Assembly: GCA_946535985.1 (NCBI GenBank)
Contig: CAMNDY010000001.1
Span: 62,001 to 126,000 of the forward strand
Reading direction: 5' to 3'
Length of the DNA stretch: 64,000 nt
DNA from: an uncultured Treponema sp.
GTDB lineage: Bacteria; Spirochaetota; Spirochaetia; Treponematales; Treponemataceae
Shown here one piece after another: positions 1 to 8,589 of this stretch (positions are counted from its first letter, which is position 1; each line of letters starts with the position of its first letter). A program made the position numbers and the translations under genes. Under the pieces are notes generated by a model, which saw nothing but the letters and a program-made list of their open reading frames with translations, ran no database searches and was not told the DNA's origin.

Positions 1-2
1 AT

Positions 3-827
3 CCGAATAAAGAGCTTCTGCCTTTTGAGAAAAAGAACTGTATTTCAAAGGCTGCAATGAAAGATGTTCTGCCAAAGCTTGAAGGCCTTTTGGAACGCAC
101 AGGAAATAAAATTCTTAAAAAGGACTCCAAGGGCATTTATCACTTTAACGGCGAGTTCAGGAATGTTGAATTTCTTCGAAACTTTTGCGCAGATCTGGCT
201 TCTAAAAAAGAGCTTGCCCTGCTTGAAGAGCTTTATGAAAAAACCTTTAATCACCAGAGCTTTACAGGCCGCAGTGGTACCTTCTATGCATACGAAGGCC
301 TTGGAAGTATTTACTGGCACATGGTTTCTAAGCTTATGCTCGCAGTTCAGGAAAATCTTTTTGCGGCAATTAATAGCGGTGCCGATGAAGAGATTGTTAC
401 TGGGCTTACAACGGCCTATTATGATGTAAGAGCCGGAATTGGTTTTAATAAAAGTCCTGAACTTTACGGGGCCTTTCCTGCTGACCCATATTCTCATACT
501 CCGGAAGGTCAGGGTGCAAAACAACCTGGAATGACCGGGCAGGTAAAAGAAGAAATCCTTACAAGATGGGGTGAGCTTGGTGTAAATATCAAGGATGGTT
601 GTGCAGTGTTTGAACCAAAGATTTTGAAGGCTGAGGAATATTCTTCAAGCGGTATTCTGCGCTTTACCTGGTGCGGCACAAAGGTTGTGTATAAGCGTGG
701 TAAAAAACAGCATATCGTAATTAACGGTAAAGTTGTTCGCGACGGAAATTCTCTCACTGCTGGGGAAAGTGCCGACTTGTTTGCACGCAATGGTAAAATC
801 ACAGAAATTGTAGTAGAAGTAATTTAA
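3..827 (+). CDS. C-terminal part of a large uncharacterised protein (5' end outside window)
   Basis: The reading frame is open from the first bases of the window with no start signal, so this is the 3' end of a longer gene; the ATG at 57 is internal. The visible part has a run with FYAYEGLGSIYWHM, then YYDVRAGIGF and the strongly patterned stretch SPELYGAFPADPYSHTP followed by GQVKEEILTRWGELGV. I associate this pattern with the end of large bacterial proteins that look carbohydrate-related, but I cannot name the family. The last 60 residues look like a beta-rich tail. It is followed after 6 bases by the methyltransferase gene. Function unknown. Confidence 0.6.
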   Translation, partial: PNKELLPFEKKNCISKAAMKDVLPKLEGLLERTGNKILKKDSKGIYHFNGEFRNVEFLRNFCADLASKKELALLEELYEKTFNHQSFTGRSGTFYAYEGLGSIYWHMVSKLMLAVQENLFAAINSGADEEIVTGLTTAYYDVRAGIGFNKSPELYGAFPADPYSHTPEGQGAKQPGMTGQVKEEILTRWGELGVNIKDGCAVFEPKILKAEEYSSSGILRFTWCGTKVVYKRGKKQHIVINGKVVRDGNSLTAGESADLFARNGKITEIVVEVI

Positions 828-833
828 AATTTT

Positions 834-1586
834 ATGGAAGAGATAGATACTTTATTAAACGGAAACAAAATTATGCAGGACACGAAGGGCTTTATGTTTG
901 GAATAGATGCCGTTCTTCTTGCGCATTTTGCTTTAGGTCAGATTAAAAAAAATGACAGGGTAATAGATTTGTGTACGGGCACAGGTGTTGTTCCTTTGCT
1001 GCAGGAAAAAGCTGTTTCTTCTACTGTTACCTTTACCGGTCTTGAGCTTCAACAAAAATATGCCGACCTTGCGCATAAGAGCGTAGAACTAAATGGACTT
1101 ACAGAAAAAATAAAAATCCTTCAGGGTGATGTTAAAAATGTGGAGCAGCTTTTTGATAAACATAGCTTTAATATAATTACCTGTAATCCGCCATATATGC
1201 TTGCTGAGCAGGGAATGACAAATCCCAATGATGAAAAGGCAATAGCAAGACATGAAATTTGCTGTACTCTTGCTGATGTTTGTAATGCGGCAGATTTTCT
1301 TTTACATACCCACGGAAGCTTTTTTATGATTCACAAGGCCGCCCGCCTGCCCGAAATTTTTGCCTGCCTTTTAGAGCATAAAATGGAGCCAAAACGTTTG
1401 CAGCTTATCCATCCCTTTGAAGGGGAAGATGCAAATCTGGTTCTTGTTGAAGCCCGAAAAAATGCAAGTAAGGGATTAACTGTCTGCCCGCCGATTATTG
1501 TAAGGCAGAGCCAGGGGCCGCAGAAAAATGAATACACTGCTCAAGTGCAGGCAATTTATAAAAGAATGTCAGAAGCAAGAATGTAA
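834..1586 (+). CDS. trmN6: tRNA1(Val) adenine-N6 methyltransferase-like (TrmN6/YfiC family)
   Basis: A 250-residue class I SAM-dependent methyltransferase. The SAM-binding loop is DLCTGTG at residues 45-51. The catalytic NPPY of N6-adenine/N5-glutamine methyltransferases is at 118-121, in the context NIITCNPPYM. Length and motif spacing fit TrmN6 (YfiC), which methylates A37 of tRNA-Val; other NPPY small-domain methyltransferases such as RsmC or PrmC relatives are possible but less likely. It starts 6 bases after the upstream stop without an obvious ribosome binding site, so it is probably translated by coupling. Its last 31 bases overlap the convergent small exported protein gene on the other strand. 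Confidence 0.8.
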   Translation: MEEIDTLLNGNKIMQDTKGFMFGIDAVLLAHFALGQIKKNDRVIDLCTGTGVVPLLQEKAVSSTVTFTGLELQQKYADLAHKSVELNGLTEKIKILQGDVKNVEQLFDKHSFNIITCNPPYMLAEQGMTNPNDEKAIARHEICCTLADVCNAADFLLHTHGSFFMIHKAARLPEIFACLLEHKMEPKRLQLIHPFEGEDANLVLVEARKNASKGLTVCPPIIVRQSQGPQKNEYTAQVQAIYKRMSEARM

Positions 1587-2005
1587 CTGTAAGAAACTCC
1601 GTCTTCTTCTGTGACTATATATTTTCCGATTATTGTAATTTCCTGGTCCTGCTTTGGATAATCCTGTGGCCATTTGTGATTGCCTGTCCATACAAAATCA
1701 ATTCCTTCCTGACAGCACATTGTTACATCATTTATGATTACCGAAAAATATGGAAGCCCTTCCGGCGTAAGTTCATTTGTTGACGCCTGGAACTTTCCTT
1801 TGATTTTAAAAACTTTATTTTCATAAGTTGGCGTATCTATAAGCATTTGAAAAAAGAAAGACGAAATCATTGTAAAATTCATTCTTGAAAGATCGTAATC
1901 TACCTTTGTTTTGGGACTTGCCGCGGGAAGTGGGGCGGTTAAAAGAAGGAGTATGAGAAGGCCCTTCGACAGGCTCAGGGACCGCAGTGAACTTAGCTTT
2001 TTCAT
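1556..2005 (-). CDS. small exported protein of the zinc transport operon
   Basis: This 149-residue protein is the last gene of the znuA-znuC-znuB cluster; its ATG overlaps the znuB stop by 4 bases and a site AGGAAA lies upstream. The N-terminus is a signal peptide whose n-region (residues 8-15) is encoded by the dispersed CCCTGAG repeat, read as SLSLSKG. The mature part is beta-rich and OB-fold-like, with the pattern VIINDVTMCCQEGIDF, then YPKQDQEITIIGKY and YILASD. I recall similar CC-QG-(I/L)-(D/E)F proteins near zinc transport genes in Clostridia. The Cys pair could bind metal, which is inference. Biochemical function unknown. Confidence 0.65.
   Translation of the reverse strand: MKKLSSLRSLSLSKGLLILLLLTAPLPAASPKTKVDYDLSRMNFTMISSFFFQMLIDTPTYENKVFKIKGKFQASTNELTPEGLPYFSVIINDVTMCCQEGIDFVWTGNHKWPQDYPKQDQEITIIGKYIVTEEDGVSYSYILASDILL
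1962..1983 (-). repeat. 22-bp dispersed hairpin repeat, copy 1 (in frame in a signal peptide)
   Basis: A full copy of the repeat whose core reads CCCTGAGCCTGTCGAAGGG on the minus strand. It lies inside the coding sequence of the exported protein at 1556-2005 and is read SLSLSKG. CCCT and AGGG form the stem of an imperfect hairpin. Confidence 0.9.
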
Positions 2006-2832
2006 CTTGCAAACTTTCCTATAAGAGAGCAGATTAAAAAGGCTGCAATATCAACTGCGACGATTGTACTTCCTACAGGAGTTCCGCCGATTATAGAAAT
2101 CAAAAGTCCGGAAACAGAACAGAAAACCGAAATAAGAGCAGAACAGATTGTAACAGACTTAAAGCTTTTAAAAATCCTCATAGCGCTTAGAGCCGGGAAA
2201 ATCACAAGTGCCGAAATTAAAAGGGATCCTACAAGATTCATTGCAAGAACAATTATAATTGCTATGATTATGGCAATTACAAGATTGTAGGCGCTTGCGT
2301 GGGTTCCTACCGCCTGAGCAAAAGCTTCATCAAAAGTTACTGCAAAAATCTTATTGTAAAAAAGAACGAAGGCAATGATTACACAAATAGAAAGAATTGT
2401 GCATAACCAGACTTCGGTTTTTGTTAATGTAAGAATAGAAGTAGAACCAAAGAGAGTAGAGCAGACATCCCCACTCAAGTTTGATGAAACAGAAAAAAGA
2501 TTCATTAAAAGGTAGCCGATTGCAAGGGCCCCTACAGAAATCATGGCAATTGCAGCATCACCCTGGATTTTTTTATTGCGGCCAGAACGAAGCAGAAGGA
2601 TTGCACTTAAAATTGTAATTGGGAGCACCAGGAACATGTTGTTAGTTATGTTTAACACCGAAGCAATACAAATGCCGCCAAAGGCAACGTGACTAAGTCC
2701 ATCTCCTATAAAAGAAAAGCGTTTAAGAACAAGAGTTACACCAAGCAGCGAGGAGCATAAAGAAATAAGAACTCCAACAATAAAAGCATAGCGTACAAAA
2801 GAAAAACTAAAATACATTGCAAGATTCTGCAT
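2002..2832 (-). CDS. znuB: zinc/manganese ABC transporter permease (ABC-3 family, ZnuB-like)
   Basis: A 276-residue polytopic protein with about eight hydrophobic segments. The opening (ALIVG-type: YAFIVGVLISLCSSLLGVTL) and LVLKRFSFIGDGLSHVAFGG match ABC-3 permeases that import Zn2+ or Mn2+ across the inner membrane. The start codon overlaps the znuC stop by one base, so the two are translationally coupled. It should pair with ZnuC (2832-3500) and the binding lipoprotein (3529-4440). Zinc is favoured over manganese because of the second zinc-binding protein, Fur/Zur gene and CobW gene elsewhere in the window, but the metal is not proven. Confidence 0.92.
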   Translation of the reverse strand: MQNLAMYFSFSFVRYAFIVGVLISLCSSLLGVTLVLKRFSFIGDGLSHVAFGGICIASVLNITNNMFLVLPITILSAILLLRSGRNKKIQGDAAIAMISVGALAIGYLLMNLFSVSSNLSGDVCSTLFGSTSILTLTKTEVWLCTILSICVIIAFVLFYNKIFAVTFDEAFAQAVGTHASAYNLVIAIIIAIIIVLAMNLVGSLLISALVIFPALSAMRIFKSFKSVTICSALISVFCSVSGLLISIIGGTPVGSTIVAVDIAAFLICSLIGKFAR

Positions 2833-3500
2833 CAGGCTTCCTCCAGTTTGTCGGGAGAAATAAAGAGAGCTGATTTATCCTGGACTTTTAAGATTTTTGT
2901 AGCATATTTTTTTGCAGCATCAACATCGTGAGTAATCATCATAATTGTAATGCCGTCTTTGTGAAGCTGTTCTATAAGTTCGTACATTTCCTGTGTAACA
3001 GAAGGATCAAGACCGCTTACAGGTTCGTCAAGTAAAAGCATTTTTTGTGCAGCACAAAGGGCCCTTGCAAGAAGAACTCTCTGCTGCTGGCCTCCGCTCA
3101 GTTCCCGGTAACATCTTTTGGCAAGAGCTTCTATTTCCATGCGCTTCATTGCTTCCTGGGCAAGACGCTTTTCTTCTTTATTATAAAAAGGACGTTTACC
3201 GCAGCGGGACTGACAGCCCGAAAGAACAATTTCCCAAACCGAAGCTGGAAAGTCTCGCTGAACCTGTGTCTGCTGTGGAAGGTAGCCTATTTCGTCCGGA
3301 AGCACTCCGTCGCTTGTAAAAATCCGACCTTCAAGAGGTTTTTGCAGACGTAAAATTGTTTTCATTAGTGTAGTTTTTCCGGAACCGTTTTCACCGATTA
3401 TGCAAAGGTAATCGCCTTTTTCTACAGAGAAACTTATATTTTCCAGAACTATGTTTGAGTTGTATCCTAATGTCAGATTTTCACAAATCAGCTGTGCCAT
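2832..3500 (-). CDS. znuC: zinc/manganese ABC transporter ATPase (ZnuC-like)
   Basis: A 222-residue ABC ATPase with Walker A GENGSGKT (36-43), signature LSGGQQQR (134-141), Walker B MLLLDEP (154-160) and switch His at 191. The QTQVQRDFPASVWEIV region is typical of the metal-specific ZnuC/MntB branch. It sits between the binding protein and permease genes in the same orientation, overlapping the permease start by one base and lying 28 bases after the binding-protein stop. Confidence 0.93.
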   Translation of the reverse strand: MAQLICENLTLGYNSNIVLENISFSVEKGDYLCIIGENGSGKTTLMKTILRLQKPLEGRIFTSDGVLPDEIGYLPQQTQVQRDFPASVWEIVLSGCQSRCGKRPFYNKEEKRLAQEAMKRMEIEALAKRCYRELSGGQQQRVLLARALCAAQKMLLLDEPVSGLDPSVTQEMYELIEQLHKDGITIMMITHDVDAAKKYATKILKVQDKSALFISPDKLEEA

Positions 3501-3528
3501 ATATTCCTGTTTTGTCCATATATTTTTA

Positions 3529-4440
3529 TCAGTTTGGACGCAGTAAAGTCAAGTTGTTTTGCATTATATTAATATAATTTTTACCGCTGAAAAGCTGACT
3601 TAAAGTAAGGCTTTCCATTGAATCAAAAACAAGGGTGTCGCATTTAGGATTTTTAGAAGCTGCAATTACCTGCTTTGCAAGCTTTTTGTCGGAGTTATCA
3701 AATACATAAACTGCACATGCATTAGTCTGATCAATTTTCCGGCCAAATTCTTTTATTGTTTCAGTTTTCGGCTGAAATTTTTCTGGGGCAGGGCACTTGT
3801 CGTAAAGTGCAACATAATTAAAGCCGTATTCTTTGAAAAGCGGGCCAAAAGGCATGCGGTCGCAGATTATAAAATCCTGATTTTGAGTTTTCTGAGCTTG
3901 AATCTGGAAGCTGTTATCTAAAATAGAAAGAAGACCTTTATATTTTGAACAGCTTTCTTTATAAGAAGCTTCATTTTGCGGGTCCAGCTTACATAAATAG
4001 TCTGATATTTCCTGACAGCAGACTTTTGCTTTGACTGGAGAAAAAATAAAGTGCTCATCCGTCGTTTCCGAACTGTCATCAGAAAAGCAATCAATAAGTT
4101 TTAAAACCAGCCTGCCGTTTTTTGCAGAGGGATTATTATTAATAATATCATCAATCCATTGTTCAGAAGGACCCCCGACATAAATAAGGAGATCTGCAGA
4201 ATTAATGAGATTTTCTTCTGTTATGCCCGGTGTGAAGGAATGATATTGCAAACCGTTTTTTACAATGAGATTGAGAAAAAGTCTTGTGTTTTCTCTTTCG
4301 TTCATGAGGTTGCGGGTCCAGTCATAAAGAACCGGAACAGACGCAACCACCTTTAATCGCGATGATGTCTTCTTCTTAGGCATACAGGAAGAAAGCAATA
4401 GGAATGCCAGAAATAAAGTAAAAGCAAATCCTATACGCAT
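3529..4440 (-). CDS. znuA: zinc/manganese ABC transporter substrate-binding lipoprotein (ZnuA-like)
   Basis: The start is placed at 4440 (MRIGFAFTLF), giving 303 residues. This yields a clean lipoprotein signal with the lipobox LSSC (Cys19). A longer frame from 4500 would put repeat-encoded PSTGSGT before the signal peptide. Conserved cluster A-I features are VLYDWTRNLM, LQYHSFTP (first metal His), a second His in DEHFIF, and DRMPF where many ZnuA have the third His. It shares these patterns with the second binding protein at 49501-50490. The repeat at 4444-4465 fills the gap after the upstream gene, and its CAGGGA lies where a ribosome binding site would be. Confidence 0.88.
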   Translation of the reverse strand: MRIGFAFTLFLAFLLLSSCMPKKKTSSRLKVVASVPVLYDWTRNLMNERENTRLFLNLIVKNGLQYHSFTPGITEENLINSADLLIYVGGPSEQWIDDIINNNPSAKNGRLVLKLIDCFSDDSSETTDEHFIFSPVKAKVCCQEISDYLCKLDPQNEASYKESCSKYKGLLSILDNSFQIQAQKTQNQDFIICDRMPFGPLFKEYGFNYVALYDKCPAPEKFQPKTETIKEFGRKIDQTNACAVYVFDNSDKKLAKQVIAASKNPKCDTLVFDSMESLTLSQLFSGKNYINIMQNNLTLLRPN

Positions 4441-4443
4441 TGC

Positions 4444-4465
4444 GGTCCCTGAGCCTGTCGAAGGG
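4444..4465 (+). repeat. 22-bp dispersed hairpin repeat, copy 2 (between a stop and znuA start)
   Basis: A full copy of the repeat in plus orientation. It exactly fills the gap between the stop of the TIGR03545-like gene (4466) and the ATG of znuA (4440). Read on the minus strand it ends in CAGGGACC just before GCAATG, so the repeat itself may supply the Shine-Dalgarno sequence. The copy overlaps no necessary codon. Confidence 0.9.
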
Positions 4466-6796
4466 TTAGAACAAGCCTTTAAGCTTAGATTTTGCTGCAT
4501 CTTTAGCCTTATCCTTTGCCGAATTTACAGCATCATCTGCTGCCTTTTTTGCTTTACCAAGAGTTGCATCTTCAAGTTCTTTGCGTTTTGCTTCTACCTG
4601 AGCATACAAATCGTCTATCTGTTTTTTGTAAACATTAAGCTTGTCAGAAATATCATTAAAGCTGTTAATCTGACCTAAAGCACCATTTGTATATTCATTG
4701 ATTTTTTCCATCAGTTGTGCTTCAACTTTTTCTTTTATTGCCACAAGCTGATTTGACATTTCTGCGCTAAAGGCATTTATGAACTGTTTGTCTACATCTG
4801 TATCAAGATTAAGATTTATACCCTTTGATTGTGTAAAGCCAACACTTACACCAAGGCGCATGGCATTAATTTTTTCAAGGGTGTTTTCATAAATAGTATA
4901 AACAAAGGCTGGTTCAAAAGCCGGCGCAGAAAGTGCAAGCTCTGTAAAGAATCCTGTTCCTGTTAAATCAAAGCCGTCATTTTCAAAAACCTTAAGGATA
5001 AAATCGAGCTTTGTTTTAGAAGAATCAATTCCCGGTAGTCCAGGAACATCACCAAACTTGCTTGAAGGATATGCAAGAGCAAGCTTATCGCAATTGTATT
5101 TAGTTGTAACCAATGGTTCTTTAGAAGCAGAACGGGTGTCTACAGTAATTTGTGCCTTGTGGTCAATATTTAAGAAGCTTGCCGAAACATTTACCTTAGC
5201 AGGCTTTCCTGTAAGATCCATGTTGTTTGTAAGATCAAGACCATCAAATGCAAAAGCCGGACCGGAACCAGCAATCTTTTTAATCCAAAATTTTGGAGTA
5301 GAATCATTTTTATAGTAAACGGTTCTTCCTTCGGCACGGGTAATTGTGTAAGTTTTCTTTTCCTTCTTTTCTTTTTTAGGTTTGTCCTTTTTGTTGTTTT
5401 TTGCTTCCATAAGCATGTTTACTGCTTTTGTATAATATGGATAATATTTTCCAAGCAGCTGATAGATTATGGAATCAAAAGTTCCCGAAACACAGTTCTT
5501 TTCTGTATCAAGATTCAGGGAAGTAAATTTATTAATCTGTTTTTCAACAAGGCCTTTATCATTTGCAATTGCATTTTGAATCTGAGTAGCAAGACCTCCG
5601 GCTCCGTTAATATCAGACTGAACTTCATTGAGGGCTGTGTTTGCATCTTTTTTAAGAGATTCCAGATTTGTTTTAAGACTGTTTGCAGATTCAAGTGCTT
5701 CTTTAATTTTTGTAGGATTTGACTTAAGAGAATCAACATCAATATTTGCTAAAGTCTGTGCCGATTCCTGTACTGTTGCAAGCTTTGTCTTAATTTCTTC
5801 AGGCTTTGCCTTGTATTTTTCAACAAGAGCTTTTGCTTCATCCTGAACCTGTTTTGACACTTCAGGGGTCTGAAGATTATTCTGAACTTCTTTTAGAATT
5901 GTTTCTGGATTATACTGATCAAACAATCCGCTTACAGAATCCTTGAGAGTGCTCATGGCGGCATCTTTTTTAGATTCAAGAGAAAGCATAAAAGCTGATT
6001 TTTCATTTTGCTTTGCCTTCTTCTTTGCCTGCTTTGCTTTTTTCTTCTGGATTTTTGCAAGGCGCTGTGCAGAAATATCTCCGGAATATTTGCGGTCGGT
6101 ATTTGTGTCAACGCCAAGAACAGAAAGTTCATTTGCAACAAAGCGTGCTTTTAAAAGCTGGTTCATGTCAAAATCAAAAGTCATCGATTCAACGCTGAAG
6201 AGATTTTTCATAGGCTGCTTTTTATTTGCAACCTGCCAGCCTTTCATGTTGAATGTTGATTTTATAAAGCTGATGTTTAAATAATCAATATCACACTTTG
6301 CTTCAAAAATACTTTCGCAGGTAGAAGTAATAACCTTGCGGGCAATAAGATTTTTTGTAAGGGTAAGTGTAATGATTACTGCAGCAATGAATGCAATTGT
6401 AACAATTAGAGGAAGCAGTTTGATTCTTCCCTTGTTCTGCTTAATTTCAAGATAGATTGTTTTTAGTCTTGCAACTTCTTTTTTCTCAAAAAGGGTATCC
6501 TTTGGAACAGTATAAAGTGCCAGATCTTTTTTGTTTTTCCCGGACTCTTTAAACAAATCCTGAACATATTTCTGATCTTCAGGAATATACAGTTTGTTTA
6601 AGAGCTTTTTATTGAGCTGCTTTTGAGTATAAGTTTTTTTGTAAATCTTTGGCAGCTTTTTAAGCGGATAAGTTTTAAGTTCCTTTGGGGCCTTTGGTGT
6701 TTTTTTTGCTTTAGGGGCTTTTGCAGGTTTTTCTTTTTTTGCAGGAACTTTTTTTTCTGCTGTTTTTTCTGGAGTATTAGTATCTTCTTTTTTCAT
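4466..6796 (-). CDS. TIGR03545-like envelope protein
   Basis: A 776-residue protein with a Lys/Pro-rich cytoplasmic N-terminus (about 1-125), one transmembrane segment near 127-147 (IVTIAFIAAVIITLTL) and a large extracytoplasmic part. The latter has AsmA-like beta patterns, a long alanine/glutamine-rich coiled coil (about 230-410) and another coiled coil at the C-terminus. These features and the partner gene match the uncharacterised family TIGR03545, normally found next to TIGR03546. Its start overlaps the TIGR03546-like gene by 4 bases. A lipid-transfer or envelope-bridging role is suggested only by the AsmA-like architecture. Confidence 0.75.
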   Translation of the reverse strand: MKKEDTNTPEKTAEKKVPAKKEKPAKAPKAKKTPKAPKELKTYPLKKLPKIYKKTYTQKQLNKKLLNKLYIPEDQKYVQDLFKESGKNKKDLALYTVPKDTLFEKKEVARLKTIYLEIKQNKGRIKLLPLIVTIAFIAAVIITLTLTKNLIARKVITSTCESIFEAKCDIDYLNISFIKSTFNMKGWQVANKKQPMKNLFSVESMTFDFDMNQLLKARFVANELSVLGVDTNTDRKYSGDISAQRLAKIQKKKAKQAKKKAKQNEKSAFMLSLESKKDAAMSTLKDSVSGLFDQYNPETILKEVQNNLQTPEVSKQVQDEAKALVEKYKAKPEEIKTKLATVQESAQTLANIDVDSLKSNPTKIKEALESANSLKTNLESLKKDANTALNEVQSDINGAGGLATQIQNAIANDKGLVEKQINKFTSLNLDTEKNCVSGTFDSIIYQLLGKYYPYYTKAVNMLMEAKNNKKDKPKKEKKEKKTYTITRAEGRTVYYKNDSTPKFWIKKIAGSGPAFAFDGLDLTNNMDLTGKPAKVNVSASFLNIDHKAQITVDTRSASKEPLVTTKYNCDKLALAYPSSKFGDVPGLPGIDSSKTKLDFILKVFENDGFDLTGTGFFTELALSAPAFEPAFVYTIYENTLEKINAMRLGVSVGFTQSKGINLNLDTDVDKQFINAFSAEMSNQLVAIKEKVEAQLMEKINEYTNGALGQINSFNDISDKLNVYKKQIDDLYAQVEAKRKELEDATLGKAKKAADDAVNSAKDKAKDAAKSKLKGLF

Positions 6797-7296
6797 GCCA
6801 TTTCTCCTATTTTAACAATAAGTGGAAGCTTTGAAAGATAAACAACAAGCTTTGATTTTCTTACTGCAGGAGCAAGGAAGGCTCTCCAGTATTTTAAGAA
6901 AATTCTTACAAGAATATAAAGGGGTATATATGCCGCAAGAGAGAAGAGCAGGGAACCCATTACAATTGTGTTATTGAATCTTGTAAAGCCTACAAAAGGA
7001 ATGTCGAGCAGCCATGAGAAGAATGGGGTGAGTTTTTCGAGATTCAGGAACCACCAGCCCATTGTGTCGAATAGAGGATCTAATACAGGTGCAAGCAATG
7101 AAAAAAGGAATGTAAATAAAATAAAAGATCCTTTGTTAATGCGCACAAAAAGAAAGAATACTGTAAGAATGTACCAGAGTGCATTTGTTTTTGGCATAAA
7201 TCCCAGCATCATTCCGAGACAAACTGCATGCGCAACAGCACCCGGATGAACGTTACTGTTGAGCGCCTTAAAGAATTTAATGATTGCTTTAAGCAT
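6793..7296 (-). CDS. TIGR03546-like membrane protein (DUF2062 type)
   Basis: A 167-residue membrane protein with HPGAVAHAVCLGMMLGFMP near the start and four to five hydrophobic segments. The pattern HP..vA.a.alG.f.gf.P is that of DUF2062/TIGR03546 proteins. Members are encoded directly beside TIGR03545 genes in outer-membrane bacteria, as seen here with a 4-base overlap. A good AAGGAG precedes the start, making this the first gene of a transcript that may run through the znuACB genes. Function unknown. Confidence 0.8.
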   Translation of the reverse strand: MLKAIIKFFKALNSNVHPGAVAHAVCLGMMLGFMPKTNALWYILTVFFLFVRINKGSFILFTFLFSLLAPVLDPLFDTMGWWFLNLEKLTPFFSWLLDIPFVGFTRFNNTIVMGSLLFSLAAYIPLYILVRIFLKYWRAFLAPAVRKSKLVVYLSKLPLIVKIGEMA

Positions 7297-7355
7297 AAAA
7301 TATCTCCTTTTTTTCTATGTATATTCTATTCCAACAATAAGCAAAATTCAATATT

Positions 7356-7421
7356 ATATTAACAGGCGGCCCCTGAGATATTAACCCGCGGTCCCTGAGA
7401 TATTAACACGGGGTCCCTGAG
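7356..7421 (+). repeat. three tandem 22-bp units leading into a dispersed repeat
   Basis: Three direct units of exactly 22 bp (7356-7377, 7378-7399, 7400-7421) each run from ATATTAAC to CCCTGAG. The third continues into a complete dispersed repeat at 7412-7433. Each unit is host-like sequence plus the first half of the repeat, as if that piece had been copied twice. Confidence 0.8.
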
Positions 7422-7433
7422 CCTGTCGAAGGG
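7412..7433 (+). repeat. 22-bp dispersed hairpin repeat, copy 3
   Basis: A full copy in plus orientation, 20 bases upstream of the FtsH-like start codon and at the end of the tandem 22-mers. Confidence 0.9.
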
Positions 7434-7452
7434 CAATTTGGTAGGAATTATC

Positions 7453-8589
7453 ATGAAGAGAAGAAAAGTATTAATTTGTTTAATTGGACTGATTGTATTA
7501 TCTACTGTCGGATATTTTGCCTGGGAGCATTTTTCTGCAAAAAAGACCTATATGCCTTACAGCCGCTTTTATTCTCTGGTTGAACAGAAGCAGGTTAATA
7601 GTGTTCTTATAAAAGAAGATTCAATTGAATTTTCCATCGAAGGAAAAGAATTTCAAACCGAAAATCCTCAGTCTCCTTTTTTACATGAATATCTTTTGCA
7701 AAATGATGTCAGTGTAAAAATTGAAAAAGATTCTGTAGAAATTTTTAATCTGATTTTTGATCTGCTTTTTTATGTATTTTTCTTTGGCCTGATAATTTTT
7801 GTGTTCAGAAAGTTTGTTTCACCTAACACATTCAAGGTTGTTCACAAAACTGGTGTAAAGTTTGATGATGTTGTTGGAATGGATAACCTCAAGCGCGATA
7901 TGACTCAGGTTATGAAGATTATGCAAAATCCTGCGGCTTATGCTGCAAAAGGAATCCGCATGCCAAAAGGAATTTTACTCGAAGGTGAACCTGGTAACGG
8001 AAAAACTCTTTTTGCAAAGGCACTTGCGGGGGAAGCAAAAGTTAATTTTATTCCTGCCAAAGCAACCGATTTTGAGAGCATGTTCATGGCAATTGGTCCT
8101 ATGAAAGTAAAACTGCTTTTTAGAAAAGCCCGCCGCCGTGCTCCATGTATAGTTTTTATTGATGAGTTTGACGGAATTGGTACAGTCCGCAATTATTCAG
8201 GCAGCGCCATTGAAACAGAAAATACAAGAATTGTTACAGCTCTCTTAAACGAGCTTGATGGTTTTGAGCCTACAAACGGTGTTCTTGTGTTAGCTGCAAC
8301 AAACTCCATCCAGGCACTTGATCCGGCTCTAATCCGCCCGGGCCGTTTTGATGCACGTTTCTGTGTTCCTTATCCGGATTATAATGCGAGAGTTCAGCTT
8401 GCCGCTATGTACAGTAAGGGTAAAAATCCGGCGAGCGAATGCACCCCTGAAGCAATTGCAAAAATGACCGACGGATATTCCTGCGCAAAAATCGAATCTG
8501 TTTTGAACAGAGCCGCCCTTATTGCAGGTCAGGAAAATCGAACTGAGTTTACGCTGGATGATGTAAAAAGAGCTTCTAACGAATTATAG
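7453..8589 (+). CDS. FtsH-like AAA ATPase lacking the protease domain
   Basis: ATG at 7453 (MKRRKVLICL) follows TAGGA with good spacing and gives 378 residues. Order of parts: transmembrane segment 5-24, an FtsH-type extracytoplasmic domain, transmembrane segment about 98-118, then the AAA module beginning GVKFDDVVGMD. That module has Walker A GEPGNGKT (178-185), Walker B CIVFIDEFD (232-240), sensor AATN (281-284) and the arginine motif RPGRFD (295-300), with a short AAA lid to the end. FtsH proteins normally continue about 200 residues with a zinc protease HEXXH; none is present. The frame ends cleanly and overlaps the next gene by 14 bases on the opposite strand. It is likely an unfoldase or a regulatory partner of a full FtsH. 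Confidence 0.85.
   Translation: MKRRKVLICLIGLIVLSTVGYFAWEHFSAKKTYMPYSRFYSLVEQKQVNSVLIKEDSIEFSIEGKEFQTENPQSPFLHEYLLQNDVSVKIEKDSVEIFNLIFDLLFYVFFFGLIIFVFRKFVSPNTFKVVHKTGVKFDDVVGMDNLKRDMTQVMKIMQNPAAYAAKGIRMPKGILLEGEPGNGKTLFAKALAGEAKVNFIPAKATDFESMFMAIGPMKVKLLFRKARRRAPCIVFIDEFDGIGTVRNYSGSAIETENTRIVTALLNELDGFEPTNGVLVLAATNSIQALDPALIRPGRFDARFCVPYPDYNARVQLAAMYSKGKNPASECTPEAIAKMTDGYSCAKIESVLNRAALIAGQENRTEFTLDDVKRASNEL

Noticed and set aside
4441..4500. Longer znuA start at 4500
   Set aside because: It would put repeat-encoded residues before the lipoprotein signal and overlap the upstream gene by 35 bases; the ATG at 4440 gives a normal lipobox distance.
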